From assembly GCA_017414645.1 (NCBI GenBank), contig JAFQLL010000038.1:1-37103 (forward strand): DNA of 37,103 nt, read 5' to 3'. This document shows positions 14,039-21,619 of the stretch, piece after piece (position 1 is the first letter of the stretch; each line of letters opens with the position of its first letter). The stretch comes from Clostridia bacterium (GTDB lineage: Bacteria; Bacillota; Clostridia; UMGS1883). The notes under the pieces were generated by a model, which was given only the letters and a program-made list of their open reading frames with translations, did no database searches and had not been told where the DNA came from. Both the position numbers and the translations under genes were made by a program.

Positions 14039-15478
14039 ATGAAGGTTTTATTTGTAACAAGTGAATGTTCTCCTTTTGTTAAGACAGGCGGCTTGGGCGA
14101 CGTTGCAGGTTCGCTTCCTCAGGAGCTTATTGCTCAGGGTGTTGAAACAAGGGTTATTCTTCCCAAATACCGCGCAATCAGTGAAAAATACACTTCTCAG
14201 ATGCGCTATATCGACCACATTTACGTAAAGATGGGCTGGAGAAGCCAGTATTGCGGTGTGTTCGAATTACAGATGAACAACGTTACTTATTATTTTGTGG
14301 ATAATGAGTATTATTTCGGTGCAAACTACATTTACGGTGACATTGCTACAGACATTGAAAGATTTGCTTTCTTCGACAAGGCTGTGCTTGCACTTTTGCA
14401 GGTTGTTGATTTCTGGCCCGATGTTATCCATGCAAACGACTGGCAGACAGGTATGGTAAGCGTGCTCCTTCGTGCTCATTACGGCTTCGATTCACGCTAT
14501 TCCAGAATGAAGACAATGTTCACAATCCATAACCTTAAGTTCCAGGGCATTTACGACAAGAAGGTTATTGCCGACGTTTGCGAGCTTGAAGATTTCTACT
14601 TCACAGCAGACAAGCTTGAATTTTACAAGGATGCAAGCTTCATGAAGGGCGCTCTCACATATTCTGACTACATTACAACAGTTTCCCCCAGCTATGCTGA
14701 AGAAATAAAGACAGAATTCTACGGCGAAAAGCTCGACGGTCTTCTTCGTGCAAGAAGCAATTGTCTTAAGGGCATTGTAAACGGTCTCGACTATGAGGGC
14801 TACAACCCCAGAACCGACGAAATGATTTTCGAAAAGTATAATGCAAATAACTTTATTTCAAAGAAAAAGGCTAATAAGCTTGCACTGCAGAAGGAGCTTG
14901 GCCTCATTGAAGACGATGAAAAGTTCATCATCGGTCTTGTTACACGTCTTACAGGTCAGAAGGGTATGGACCTTCTTAACTGCATTATGGACGATTTGTG
15001 CTTCGACCAGAATATTCAGGTTGTTGTGCTTGGTACAGGCGATAAGGAATTTGAAGATTCCCTTCGCTACTTCGACTGGAAGTACCATGGCAGAGTATCG
15101 GCTCAGATAAGATTCGACAACACTCTTGCTCATAAGATTTATGCTGCAAGTGATGCAATCTTAATGCCTTCACTCTTCGAGCCCTGTGGCTTGAATCAGC
15201 TTATTGCGATGCGCTACGGTGCAGTGCCCATTGTAAGAGAAACAGGCGGTCTCCGCGATACTGTACAGCCTTACAACGAATACGAAAACACAGGCACAGG
15301 CTTTAGTTTCAAAAATTACAATGCTCACGAAATGCTCGGCATTATCCGCTATGCTCACGACATTTACTACAACCGCAGAAAAGAATGGAACGGTATTTGC
15401 AGAAGAGCTATGGGTGCTGACTTCTCTTGGCAAAATAGTGCAAAAGAATACATTGAATTGTACAATAATTTAGTGTAA
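14039..15478 (+). CDS. glgA: Glycogen synthase (ADP-glucose type)
   Basis: A 479-residue GT5 glycosyltransferase that extends alpha-1,4-glucan from ADP-glucose. The N-terminal substrate loop KTGGLGDVAG starts at K15, and the C-terminal domain has SLFEPCGLNQ with E381 and RETGGLRDTV. Length matches bacterial GlgA (about 477). I use the ATG at 14039 (MKVLFVTSECSPF), preceded by AGAAAGGA; the open frame runs 41 codons further upstream only because the repeat leader lacks stops there. Own promoter and a 400-nt repeat leader separate it from glgBCD. glgP follows after 144 bases with its own promoter. Confidence 0.97.
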   Translation: MKVLFVTSECSPFVKTGGLGDVAGSLPQELIAQGVETRVILPKYRAISEKYTSQMRYIDHIYVKMGWRSQYCGVFELQMNNVTYYFVDNEYYFGANYIYGDIATDIERFAFFDKAVLALLQVVDFWPDVIHANDWQTGMVSVLLRAHYGFDSRYSRMKTMFTIHNLKFQGIYDKKVIADVCELEDFYFTADKLEFYKDASFMKGALTYSDYITTVSPSYAEEIKTEFYGEKLDGLLRARSNCLKGIVNGLDYEGYNPRTDEMIFEKYNANNFISKKKANKLALQKELGLIEDDEKFIIGLVTRLTGQKGMDLLNCIMDDLCFDQNIQVVVLGTGDKEFEDSLRYFDWKYHGRVSAQIRFDNTLAHKIYAASDAILMPSLFEPCGLNQLIAMRYGAVPIVRETGGLRDTVQPYNEYENTGTGFSFKNYNAHEMLGIIRYAHDIYYNRRKEWNGICRRAMGADFSWQNSAKEYIELYNNLV

Positions 15479-15486
15479 AAGCATAG

Positions 15487-15515
15487 TTGACTTATCACAA
15501 AATATAGTGTACAAT
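15487..15515 (+). promoter_or_regulatory. SigA-type promoter for glgP
   Basis: TTGACT (15487-15492) and TACAAT (15510-15515) are 17 bases apart. The start would lie near 15522. No terminator is seen between glgA and this promoter. Confidence 0.75.
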
Positions 15516-15525
15516 ACCATGGTAT
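15514..15525. promoter_or_regulatory. Perfect palindrome at the glgP start site
   Basis: ATACCATGGTAT is a perfect 12-bp palindrome overlapping the end of the -10 hexamer and the predicted start point. The position suits a repressor operator; no known regulator consensus (for example the CcpA cre site) fits it. Confidence 0.4.
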
Positions 15526-15539
15526 GCACAAAACCAATG

Positions 15540-15569
15540 TTCGACCACCGAAGAAATTCGATGGTCGAA
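15540..15569 (+). other. Long hairpin with GAAA tetraloop in the glgP leader
   Basis: TTCGACCA (15540-15547) pairs with TGGTCGAA (15562-15569), and inside it CGAA pairs with TTCG around a GAAA loop, with one C-A mismatch between the stems. No T run follows, so it is not a terminator. It may affect mRNA stability or bind a protein. Confidence 0.5.
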
Positions 15570-15622
15570 TGTGTGTAATAATAAAGTTGAGTACATGGGT
15601 ACTCTAAAAGGGGTTTTTAGAA

Positions 15623-18160
15623 ATGAGTAAGAAAGAACTTACAGCAGCGCAGTTGGCGCTTAAGGAGGAAATTCTCACAAAGCTCAGCCGTAATTTCGGC
15701 AGAACACTTGAGGATGCTACTCCTGCTCACATCTATAAGGCTACAGCACTTACAGTGCGCGACAGAATTGTAACAAAGTGGACAGAATACAGAAGAGCTC
15801 AGAGAAAGCTTCAGAATAAGGAAATTTTCTACCTTTCCTTCGAGTTTCTGATGGGCCGTGCTTTCGGTAACAACCTTCTTAACACAGGTCTTACCGAGGA
15901 CTATGAGGCAGTGCTTGAAGACATGGGCTTCTCCCGTGCAGAAGCAGCTTCTCAGGAAAGAGATGCAGGCTTGGGTAACGGTGGTCTTGGTCGTCTTGCA
16001 GCTTGCTTTATTGACTCTCTCGCAACACTTAACCTTCCCGCTTTCGGTTGCTCTATCCGTTACGAATACGGTCTCTTCAAGCAGAGAATTGTTGACGGTG
16101 AGCAGGTTGAAATGTACGACGATTGGCTTGTTGACGGCAACATGTGGGAAATTGCATGCCCCGAAGAACAGCAGATGGTTCGTTTCGGCGGTCAGGTAAA
16201 CATGGTAACAGGTAACGACGGCAGAATGTATCCCGAATACACAGGCACAACAGATGTTATCGGTATTCCTTACGATATGCCCATTTCCGGTTACGATGCA
16301 AAGTTAGTTAACACACTTCGCCTCTGGTCTGCAAGAGCTAAGAGCGACATTCAGGCTGAATTCGATACTTTCTCTTCCGGTTACCACGTAAAGGCTGTTG
16401 AAGAAAAGGCTATGGCAGAAGCTATCAGTAAGGTTTTATACCCCGAGGATAACAACGACCAGGGTAAGGAGCTTCGTCTTCGTCAGCAGTATTTCTTCGT
16501 TTCCTGTACACTGCAGTGGATTCTCAGAAGATTTAAGCGTCATCACGGTAACGATTTGTCCCGTCTTGCTGATTTTGTAGCAGTTCACATTAACGATACA
16601 CATCCTGCTATTGCTATTCCCGAGCTTATGAGACTTCTCATGGACCAGGAAGGCATGAGCTGGGACCAGGCTTGGGAAATTTGTACAAAGGTGTTTGCTT
16701 ACACAAACCACACAGTACTTTCCGAAGCACTTGAAAAGTGGCCCATGGAGCTTATCCAGAGAATGCTTCCCCGTATCTGGATGATTTTGGAAGAAATCAA
16801 CAGAAGATTACAGGAAAAGCTTATCGTAACCTATGGCTACGACTGGGGCAAGATCAACTACATGGCAGTTATCGCACACGGCTATGTTTCCATGGCTAAC
16901 CTTTGCCTTTGCTGCTGTCATAAGGTAAACGGTGTTAGTGAATTGCACACAGAAATCCTTAAGAAGGATATCTTCAACGATTACTATAACCTTGAACCCG
17001 AAAAGTTCACAGCTATTACAAACGGTATCACATACCGCAGATGGCTCCGTCTTGCTAACCCTCAGTTATCTTCGCTCATCACCGAAACAATCGGCGAGGG
17101 TTGGGAAAAGGACCCCACTCTTCTTGAAAAGCTCGTTCCCTATGCAGAGGATGATGCTTTCCAGAAGAAGTTCCAGGCTGTAAAGCTTGAAAAGAAGAAG
17201 GAATTGGCAGCTTACATTAAGGAGCACAACGGCATTGACATTGACCCCAACTCCATCTTCGACGTTCACGTTAAGAGACTTCACGAATATAAGAGACAGC
17301 TTCTTAACATTCTTCACGTAATTTATCTTTACGACCAGGTTAAGAAGAACCCCGATATGGATATTGTTCCTCACACATTCATTTTCGGTGCTAAGGCTGC
17401 AAGAGCTTACACAAGAGCAAAGTTAATTATAAAGCTCATTAACGATGTTGCTAAGGTTGTTAACAACGACCCCGACATTAAGGGCAAAATTAAGGTTGTA
17501 TTCGTAGAAAACTACGGTGTAACATTGGCTCAGATGATCATTCCTGCAGCTGAAATCAGCGAACAGATTTCTACAGCAGGTCTGGAAGCTTCCGGTACAG
17601 GTAACATGAAGTTCATGGCTAACGGTGCTTTAACAGTTGGTACTATGGACGGTGCTAACGTTGAAATGAGCCAGTGTGTTGGCACAGAAAACATGTTCAT
17701 CTTCGGTATGAGTAGTGACGAGGTTGAAAAGGCGAAGAGATATGAATGGGCTTCCAGCCAGGAAATCTACGCTACTAACCCCAGAATAAGAAGAGTATTG
17801 GACCTTCTTATTAACGGCACCTTCAACAGCGAAAACTACTATTACGATATTTATCAGTCTTTGGTATTCGGCGACAAGAGCGTAACAGACAAGTACATGG
17901 TTATCCGTGACTTTGAAAGCTACGTTGAAGCCCAGAAGAGAATTGACACAGAGTACCGTGACGCAAAGACATGGACAAAGAAGGCAATTCTTAACGTTGC
18001 AATGAGCGGCTTCTTCTCCTCTGACAGAACTATCGAAGAATATAACGATAAGATCTGGCACCTTAAGAAGTACGAACCCAAGACAGAAGCTAAGGCTACT
18101 CCCAAAAAGGCAGAAACAAAGGTAGAAGCTAAGAAGGCTCCTGGTAAGAAAACAAAATAA
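15623..18160 (+). CDS. glgP: Glycogen/maltodextrin phosphorylase
   Basis: An 845-residue GT35 phosphorylase that releases glucose-1-phosphate from glycogen. The pyridoxal-phosphate lysine is K663 in EASGTGNMKFMANGALTVGT, followed by TMDGANVEM. Other family stretches are GNGGLGRLAACFIDSLATL, NDTHPAIAIPELMRLL and DVHVKRLHEYKRQLLN. The family usually ends near residue 815; here about 28 extra residues rich in Lys, Ala, Glu and Pro follow (KAETKVEAKKAPGKKTK), looking disordered and basic. AAAAGGGG lies before the ATG. Codon use is strongly restricted, as in the other glg genes, which suggests high expression. Last gene of the locus. Confidence 0.97.
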   Translation: MSKKELTAAQLALKEEILTKLSRNFGRTLEDATPAHIYKATALTVRDRIVTKWTEYRRAQRKLQNKEIFYLSFEFLMGRAFGNNLLNTGLTEDYEAVLEDMGFSRAEAASQERDAGLGNGGLGRLAACFIDSLATLNLPAFGCSIRYEYGLFKQRIVDGEQVEMYDDWLVDGNMWEIACPEEQQMVRFGGQVNMVTGNDGRMYPEYTGTTDVIGIPYDMPISGYDAKLVNTLRLWSARAKSDIQAEFDTFSSGYHVKAVEEKAMAEAISKVLYPEDNNDQGKELRLRQQYFFVSCTLQWILRRFKRHHGNDLSRLADFVAVHINDTHPAIAIPELMRLLMDQEGMSWDQAWEICTKVFAYTNHTVLSEALEKWPMELIQRMLPRIWMILEEINRRLQEKLIVTYGYDWGKINYMAVIAHGYVSMANLCLCCCHKVNGVSELHTEILKKDIFNDYYNLEPEKFTAITNGITYRRWLRLANPQLSSLITETIGEGWEKDPTLLEKLVPYAEDDAFQKKFQAVKLEKKKELAAYIKEHNGIDIDPNSIFDVHVKRLHEYKRQLLNILHVIYLYDQVKKNPDMDIVPHTFIFGAKAARAYTRAKLIIKLINDVAKVVNNDPDIKGKIKVVFVENYGVTLAQMIIPAAEISEQISTAGLEASGTGNMKFMANGALTVGTMDGANVEMSQCVGTENMFIFGMSSDEVEKAKRYEWASSQEIYATNPRIRRVLDLLINGTFNSENYYYDIYQSLVFGDKSVTDKYMVIRDFESYVEAQKRIDTEYRDAKTWTKKAILNVAMSGFFSSDRTIEEYNDKIWHLKKYEPKTEAKATPKKAETKVEAKKAPGKKTK

Positions 18161-18177
18161 TTAAAAACTGTGTAAAT

Positions 18178-18207
18178 TAGGCAGACTCATTTGAGTCTGC
18201 CTATTTG
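18178..18207 (+). terminator. Intrinsic terminator after glgP
   Basis: TAGGCAGACTCA (18178-18189) pairs with TGAGTCTGCCTA (18192-18203) around TT and is followed by TTTG. On the minus strand AATTTAC follows, so it can also serve the converging peptidase gene. Confidence 0.75.
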
Positions 18208-18217
18208 TGTGTAGAGA

Positions 18218-20593
18218 TTAATTTGTTGAGGTGTTAAAATTTATAAGCCATTTAACAGGAGATAAGTTTTTGTCGATTATAAATGCCCGGCAATATGAAA
18301 GTGTGTCAGATGTTTCGTGTGAAAAGTTTAGTATGTTGTTGTCTTCGTTTGCGGAAAAAGATTGAACATCTGCCCAAAGAAGGGTGTTGTCTGTATTATA
18401 GCCTGCAACAATCAATTTGTATGTGTTTCCTACGATTAAACCTGACTCAGGCACAGTTAAAGCATTTGTGATATTTACAGAGCCAAAACATTCCAAAACA
18501 TCATCTAACGTATCTATAGTATATTCACCCGGGATATAATCCGGTATAACAGGTGCTTCCATAATGCCATGGAATTGGAATGCATGAGCATAATCTATGC
18601 CATAATAGTTTTCGGATAATGATACCTCATTTGTTTCATCAAGTATATATATTTCATTGTTTTCAATCTTGGTAACCATCCTCCAGCATAAGGAATCCTT
18701 TTCTTCGTTAGTAAACACTTTTACCAGTAGCCCTACGGAAGCTTCGTGTAAGGCTTGCAGTTCATCATTAAACGACTCTTCATTTTCATAATCTTCAGAA
18801 TTAATAATGCCGTGGAAGGTGAGTTCGGGTGCATACAATTCCAAAAATCCGTTTTCTGCATATTTGCTTGTTCTGACAACTTCTACACCATTGGAGGTAC
18901 CAATCATATCAGTTGATTTCAAATATGCATAACAAACAGACGGGTCAAAAGAAGCTTCGCTTTGCTGGCCTGTTTGGACTAAAAGCTTGCTGAGTGCGCA
19001 AATGTATTTTAAGCTTAATTCATCTGAAGTCCATTCTTTGTAGCCGTTTGTCGATGTTCGGTCATCGCGGTTTATCCAATGAGCGTATAGCGTTGTATTG
19101 GATGTTGGTTTATCGAGGCTGGTGATTTGCTCGCCACCTTCCGGTTGGGTAAACCAACCTAAAAAGGCGTAGCCTGCTTTGGTGGGGATAGGTAACTGTC
19201 CATAGGTATTTCCTGAAGTAATCAGCAATTCATTGTTTTCGATATTGCCGCTGCAGGCATCTAACGTAATTTCATAATCGGGAATTTCTGTACCGTATAC
19301 AGCAAAAAGCATAATTACATCACTACCTCGAGAGGTGATTTTGCTGAATATATGGTCGTTGAAAAAATGCATTCTTGCATAACCTTCGGGCTGAGAGCCT
19401 GACTTGTACCACCCCTTGGGATTATTGTTTTCATCAGCATAATACCATTTCTTTGTACGTGTGTTATAAGCTGTCCAATAGCGGAATGCTTCTCCGTTTT
19501 CGCCCACGTATTCACAATCGTTCACATCGTTCTGCTCTCCGTATATGCAGAGCTGATCTTTCATGGTAGTACCTGTGCCGCCGTTTTTGTAAAACCTGAG
19601 GAAGAAACCGCTTGCTAAATTCTCTGTATATTTAAGATTAATCCACCCGGTATAGTCTTCATATGTAACTTTTCCCCATAGTCCGCAAACATCGGATACA
19701 ATAACTTCTGTACCGCCGGGTACAGATCCAAGAAGCTCTGAATCATAGGTGTGAGATTCTTGAAATTTGATAGATTTGTATGAATCTAAAATTTTATATT
19801 TGCCAACTTTGTATGTTTTGGATGTGGATTTCGGTAATTCGTCTTTTATCAACAGGGCAGAGCTGTTGGTTTTATCATAAGGTCCATGGGAAGAAACTTC
19901 AGATGCTGGAATGTAACCACTGTAATCCCCATAAGTGACCATAAACCACGTATCATTGTTCGCGACTGTTTTTCCGGTAATTTTTATTGTTCCTCCTGAA
20001 GGTATTGTGGTGATTTTTGTTCCTGACGAGGAGGCTGTTTTTCTTAAAATTTGTTCGCTTGAAACCTTGTTGGTATAGCTTCTGTAATAGTCTAATACAC
20101 TGCGGCGATTACCGCTGGGATTGAAATATTCCAAATGAAGATGATCACCGGTAGAAGAGCCAGTACTTCCAACATAGCCGATGATATCGCCTTGTCTGAT
20201 ATACATACCTTCCTTTACCGCAGTTGCATTCATGTGAGCATATAATGTGTGGCTTCCGTCGCTGTGTTTGATTTTTACATGGTTGCCATACCCGGTGCCT
20301 TCATTTTCGGCATTAGTATTTACACACTTTACAACAGTTCCTGATTTTATAGCTTTAATGGGGGTATATGCAGGCGCTGCAAAATCGGTGCCCAAATGTC
20401 CTGTGTGATGATAATACCCGGTTTTTAGCCCACACCAACCGGTATGGTAATAGTCAGAAATGCTTTTGTAATAGCTTAGAGGAGAGATCGCCTTTGCCAC
20501 AAGTGTTTCTGCTATTAATAAGAGAAGCAGACAAAAGGCAAATGTTAAAAAATTAAGCTTGGCTAATTTGTTCGAAACAGTTTTTGTTTTCAT
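18218..20593 (-). CDS. Secreted M23 peptidase with SH3 and InlB-type domains
   Basis: A 791-residue exported protein. A signal peptide or N-terminal anchor covers about 1-36. The M23 (lysostaphin-type) zinc peptidase domain follows, with ligands H66 and D70 (HLGTDF) and the HLHLEY motif (151-153); LYAHM contributes the other histidine. Such enzymes cut peptidoglycan cross-bridges. Two bacterial SH3-like domains follow (about 178-238 and 262-325; WFMVTYGDYSGYIPASEV and WGKVTYEDYTGWINLKY), then an InlB B-repeat (about 445-510, AGYAFLGWFTQPEGGEQI) and an unassigned C-terminal region. I start at the ATG at 20593, behind AAGAGGT. The gene has its own promoter and a roughly 200-nt structured leader. 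Base use is more AT-rich than the glg genes. Confidence 0.9.
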   Translation of the reverse strand: MKTKTVSNKLAKLNFLTFAFCLLLLLIAETLVAKAISPLSYYKSISDYYHTGWCGLKTGYYHHTGHLGTDFAAPAYTPIKAIKSGTVVKCVNTNAENEGTGYGNHVKIKHSDGSHTLYAHMNATAVKEGMYIRQGDIIGYVGSTGSSTGDHLHLEYFNPSGNRRSVLDYYRSYTNKVSSEQILRKTASSSGTKITTIPSGGTIKITGKTVANNDTWFMVTYGDYSGYIPASEVSSHGPYDKTNSSALLIKDELPKSTSKTYKVGKYKILDSYKSIKFQESHTYDSELLGSVPGGTEVIVSDVCGLWGKVTYEDYTGWINLKYTENLASGFFLRFYKNGGTGTTMKDQLCIYGEQNDVNDCEYVGENGEAFRYWTAYNTRTKKWYYADENNNPKGWYKSGSQPEGYARMHFFNDHIFSKITSRGSDVIMLFAVYGTEIPDYEITLDACSGNIENNELLITSGNTYGQLPIPTKAGYAFLGWFTQPEGGEQITSLDKPTSNTTLYAHWINRDDRTSTNGYKEWTSDELSLKYICALSKLLVQTGQQSEASFDPSVCYAYLKSTDMIGTSNGVEVVRTSKYAENGFLELYAPELTFHGIINSEDYENEESFNDELQALHEASVGLLVKVFTNEEKDSLCWRMVTKIENNEIYILDETNEVSLSENYYGIDYAHAFQFHGIMEAPVIPDYIPGEYTIDTLDDVLECFGSVNITNALTVPESGLIVGNTYKLIVAGYNTDNTLLWADVQSFSANEDNNILNFSHETSDTLSYCRAFIIDKNLSPVKWLINFNTSTN

Positions 20594-20624
20594 AAACATA
20601 CCTCTTTCTTTTAAATTTTGCAAA

Positions 20625-20655
20625 CAAAAAAGTGTGTAGTCGCAAGACTACACAC
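20625..20655 (-). terminator. Terminator in the leader of the M23 peptidase gene
   Basis: GTGTGTAGTC (20632-20641) and GACTACACAC (20646-20655) form a perfect 10-bp stem with a 4-base loop. On the minus strand it is followed directly by six T (20626-20631). It lies only about 30 bases before the ATG, the position of a transcription attenuator. Confidence 0.8.
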
Positions 20656-20797
20656 CGAAAAATGCATAGCCCTGCTGTCGCCAAACAAAATTTCAGTAAC
20701 ACCTATTAAGTGCATGAAAAACAAAGCATCTGCATTTTTACCGAAAAGCATAAAAATACACACACCTCATAGGCATTTTATGAAATTTTGTTTGGCA
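20656..20797 (-). ncRNA. Structured, riboswitch-like leader, class unknown
   Basis: Read on the minus strand from the predicted start, the RNA begins at once with a 16-base arm (20781-20796) perfectly complementary to 20680-20695. Inside this stem CCTAT (20769-20773) pairs with ATAGG (20702-20706), and a 10-bp hairpin (20731-20740 with 20751-20760) follows. The 3' arm of that hairpin, AAAAATGCA when read on the minus strand, can instead pair with TGCATTTTT (20658-20666), which abuts the terminator stem. Such exclusive pairings are typical of riboswitches and attenuators. It does not fit c-di-AMP (ydaO), c-di-GMP-I, SAM, lysine, cobalamin or T-box consensus as I know them. Confidence 0.55.
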
Positions 20798-20802
20798 AAT
20801 GT

Positions 20803-20831
20803 ATTCTATCATATTGACTGTGAAATATCAA
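20803..20831 (-). promoter_or_regulatory. SigA-type promoter for the M23 peptidase gene
   Basis: On the minus strand TTGATA (20826-20831) and TAGAAT (20803-20808) are 17 bases apart. The start would be near 20796, exactly at the outer end of the long leader stem. Confidence 0.7.
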
Positions 20832-20906
20832 TATAAAAATATGTATAGCATAAGATGGGTATGGACACACTATGTACAGAGACAAAAATGAAAGGAAGGC
20901 ATGTAC

Positions 20907-21122
20907 ATGGATACTATCGCTTTGATATTGGTTATAGTGGGGGCGCTGAACTGGGGCTCCATAGGGCTTTTCGGGCTCGACCTTGTAGGCTTTATTTTTG
21001 GCGGTCAGGGTGCGCTTTTCAGCCGCATTATTTTTGCGGTTGTTGGCTTGGCAGGGCTTTGGACAATTACCCTTCTGTTTAAAGACAAAACAGATACAAG
21101 ACAGGTTAATATGCATAAGTGA
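20907..21122 (+). CDS. DUF378 small membrane protein
   Basis: A 71-residue protein with two membrane helices (about 2-22 and 36-58). The opening MDTIALILVIVGALNWGSIG is the DUF378 signature (LVIIGALNWGLVG), seen in many Firmicutes; function unknown. I choose the ATG at 20907 because AAGGAAGG (20892-20899) is 7 bases upstream, whereas the ATG at 20901 is too close to it. It is transcribed away from the M23 peptidase gene and is followed by a hairpin, element A3 and a terminator. Confidence 0.88.
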   Translation: MDTIALILVIVGALNWGSIGLFGLDLVGFIFGGQGALFSRIIFAVVGLAGLWTITLLFKDKTDTRQVNMHK

Positions 21123-21139
21123 GCGTTTTGCGCTCACTT
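21117..21139 (+). terminator. Hairpin overlapping the DUF378 stop codon
   Basis: AAGTGAGCG (21117-21125) pairs with CGCTCACTT (21131-21139). There is no T run; element A3 begins at the next base. Confidence 0.45.
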
Positions 21140-21312
21140 AACTAAGTTTGCCTATCGGCAAGTGAAGTTCCCTTTGGAAGTGAAGTTGCTGCGCAGTGAA
21201 GTTTCGGCTTATGCCGAAGTGATTGGCAAACTTAAATTCACTTTATGCAAAGCATAAAACTTCACTATACACAAGGTGTATAACTTCACTTTTGCTTTAG
21301 CAAAAACTTCAC
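21140..21312 (+). repeat. Word-hairpin element family A, copy 3
   Basis: This 173-base copy has AACTAAGTTTGCC, three GTGAAGTT words, the central GGCAAACTTA, then AACTTCAC words. Hairpins include TTCGGC/GCCGAA, TTATGC-AAA-GCATAA, TACAC-AAG-GTGTA and TTTTGC-TTTA-GCAAAA. It lies in the 3' untranslated region of the DUF378 gene, 29 bases before a strong terminator. Confidence 0.92.
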
Positions 21313-21340
21313 AAAGCTTTTGATGAATAACCAGAATGTT

Positions 21341-21376
21341 GTAAAGAACTCCATCTACGGAGTTCTTTACTTTTTT
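21341..21376 (+). terminator. Intrinsic terminator after the DUF378 unit
   Basis: GTAAAGAACTCC (21341-21352) pairs perfectly with GGAGTTCTTTAC (21359-21370), followed by TTTTTT. Its right arm overlaps the -35 hexamer of the tex promoter. Confidence 0.9.
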
Positions 21377-21394
21377 AGAAATTTGTGGTATAAT
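21366..21394 (+). promoter_or_regulatory. SigA-type promoter for tex
   Basis: TTTACT (21366-21371) and TATAAT (21389-21394) are 17 bases apart. Transcription would start near 21401, the first base or so of element B1. Confidence 0.72.
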
Positions 21395-21402
21395 AAACAG
21401 GA

Positions 21403-21580
21403 ATGAATTGCACCTTGTGCGTGAATGACTTCGTATGAATTGACGCTTTGCGTCATGAATTGCCCAATGGGCATTATCGAAGAAACTCCGTAGGAGTTTC
21501 GACATAAATGTTTGCAACAGCAAACAATTCATTCTTCATGTGCGGAGCACAATTCACGAAAGCGGAGCTTTCAATTCATG
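21403..21580 (+). repeat. Word-hairpin element family B, complete copy
   Basis: Left-arm words ATGAATTG (or close variants) alternate with hairpins CAC-CTT-GTG, AC-TTC-GT, ACGC-TTT-GCGT and CCC-AAT-GGG. The centre is a 9-bp stem, CGAAACTCC-like, with GGAGTTTCG. The right arm has CAATTCAT-type words with hairpins TTTG/CAAA, GTGC-GGA-GCAC and AAAGC-GGA-GCTTT. The element fills the tex leader from the predicted start point to 40 bases before the ATG. A half copy is at 5541-5604. Confidence 0.88.
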
Positions 21581-21619
21581 TTTATTAAATATACTGATAT
21601 GAAAAGAGAGATGTTAACT

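Noticed and set aside
20593-20831. Known riboswitch (c-di-AMP ydaO, c-di-GMP-I, SAM, lysine, T-box)
   Set aside because: The conserved motifs of these classes as I know them are not found; reported as unassigned instead.
21512-21619. N-terminal extension of 36 residues for Tex
   Set aside because: It covers element B1, lacks a ribosome site, and the family begins near MDAITKAL.
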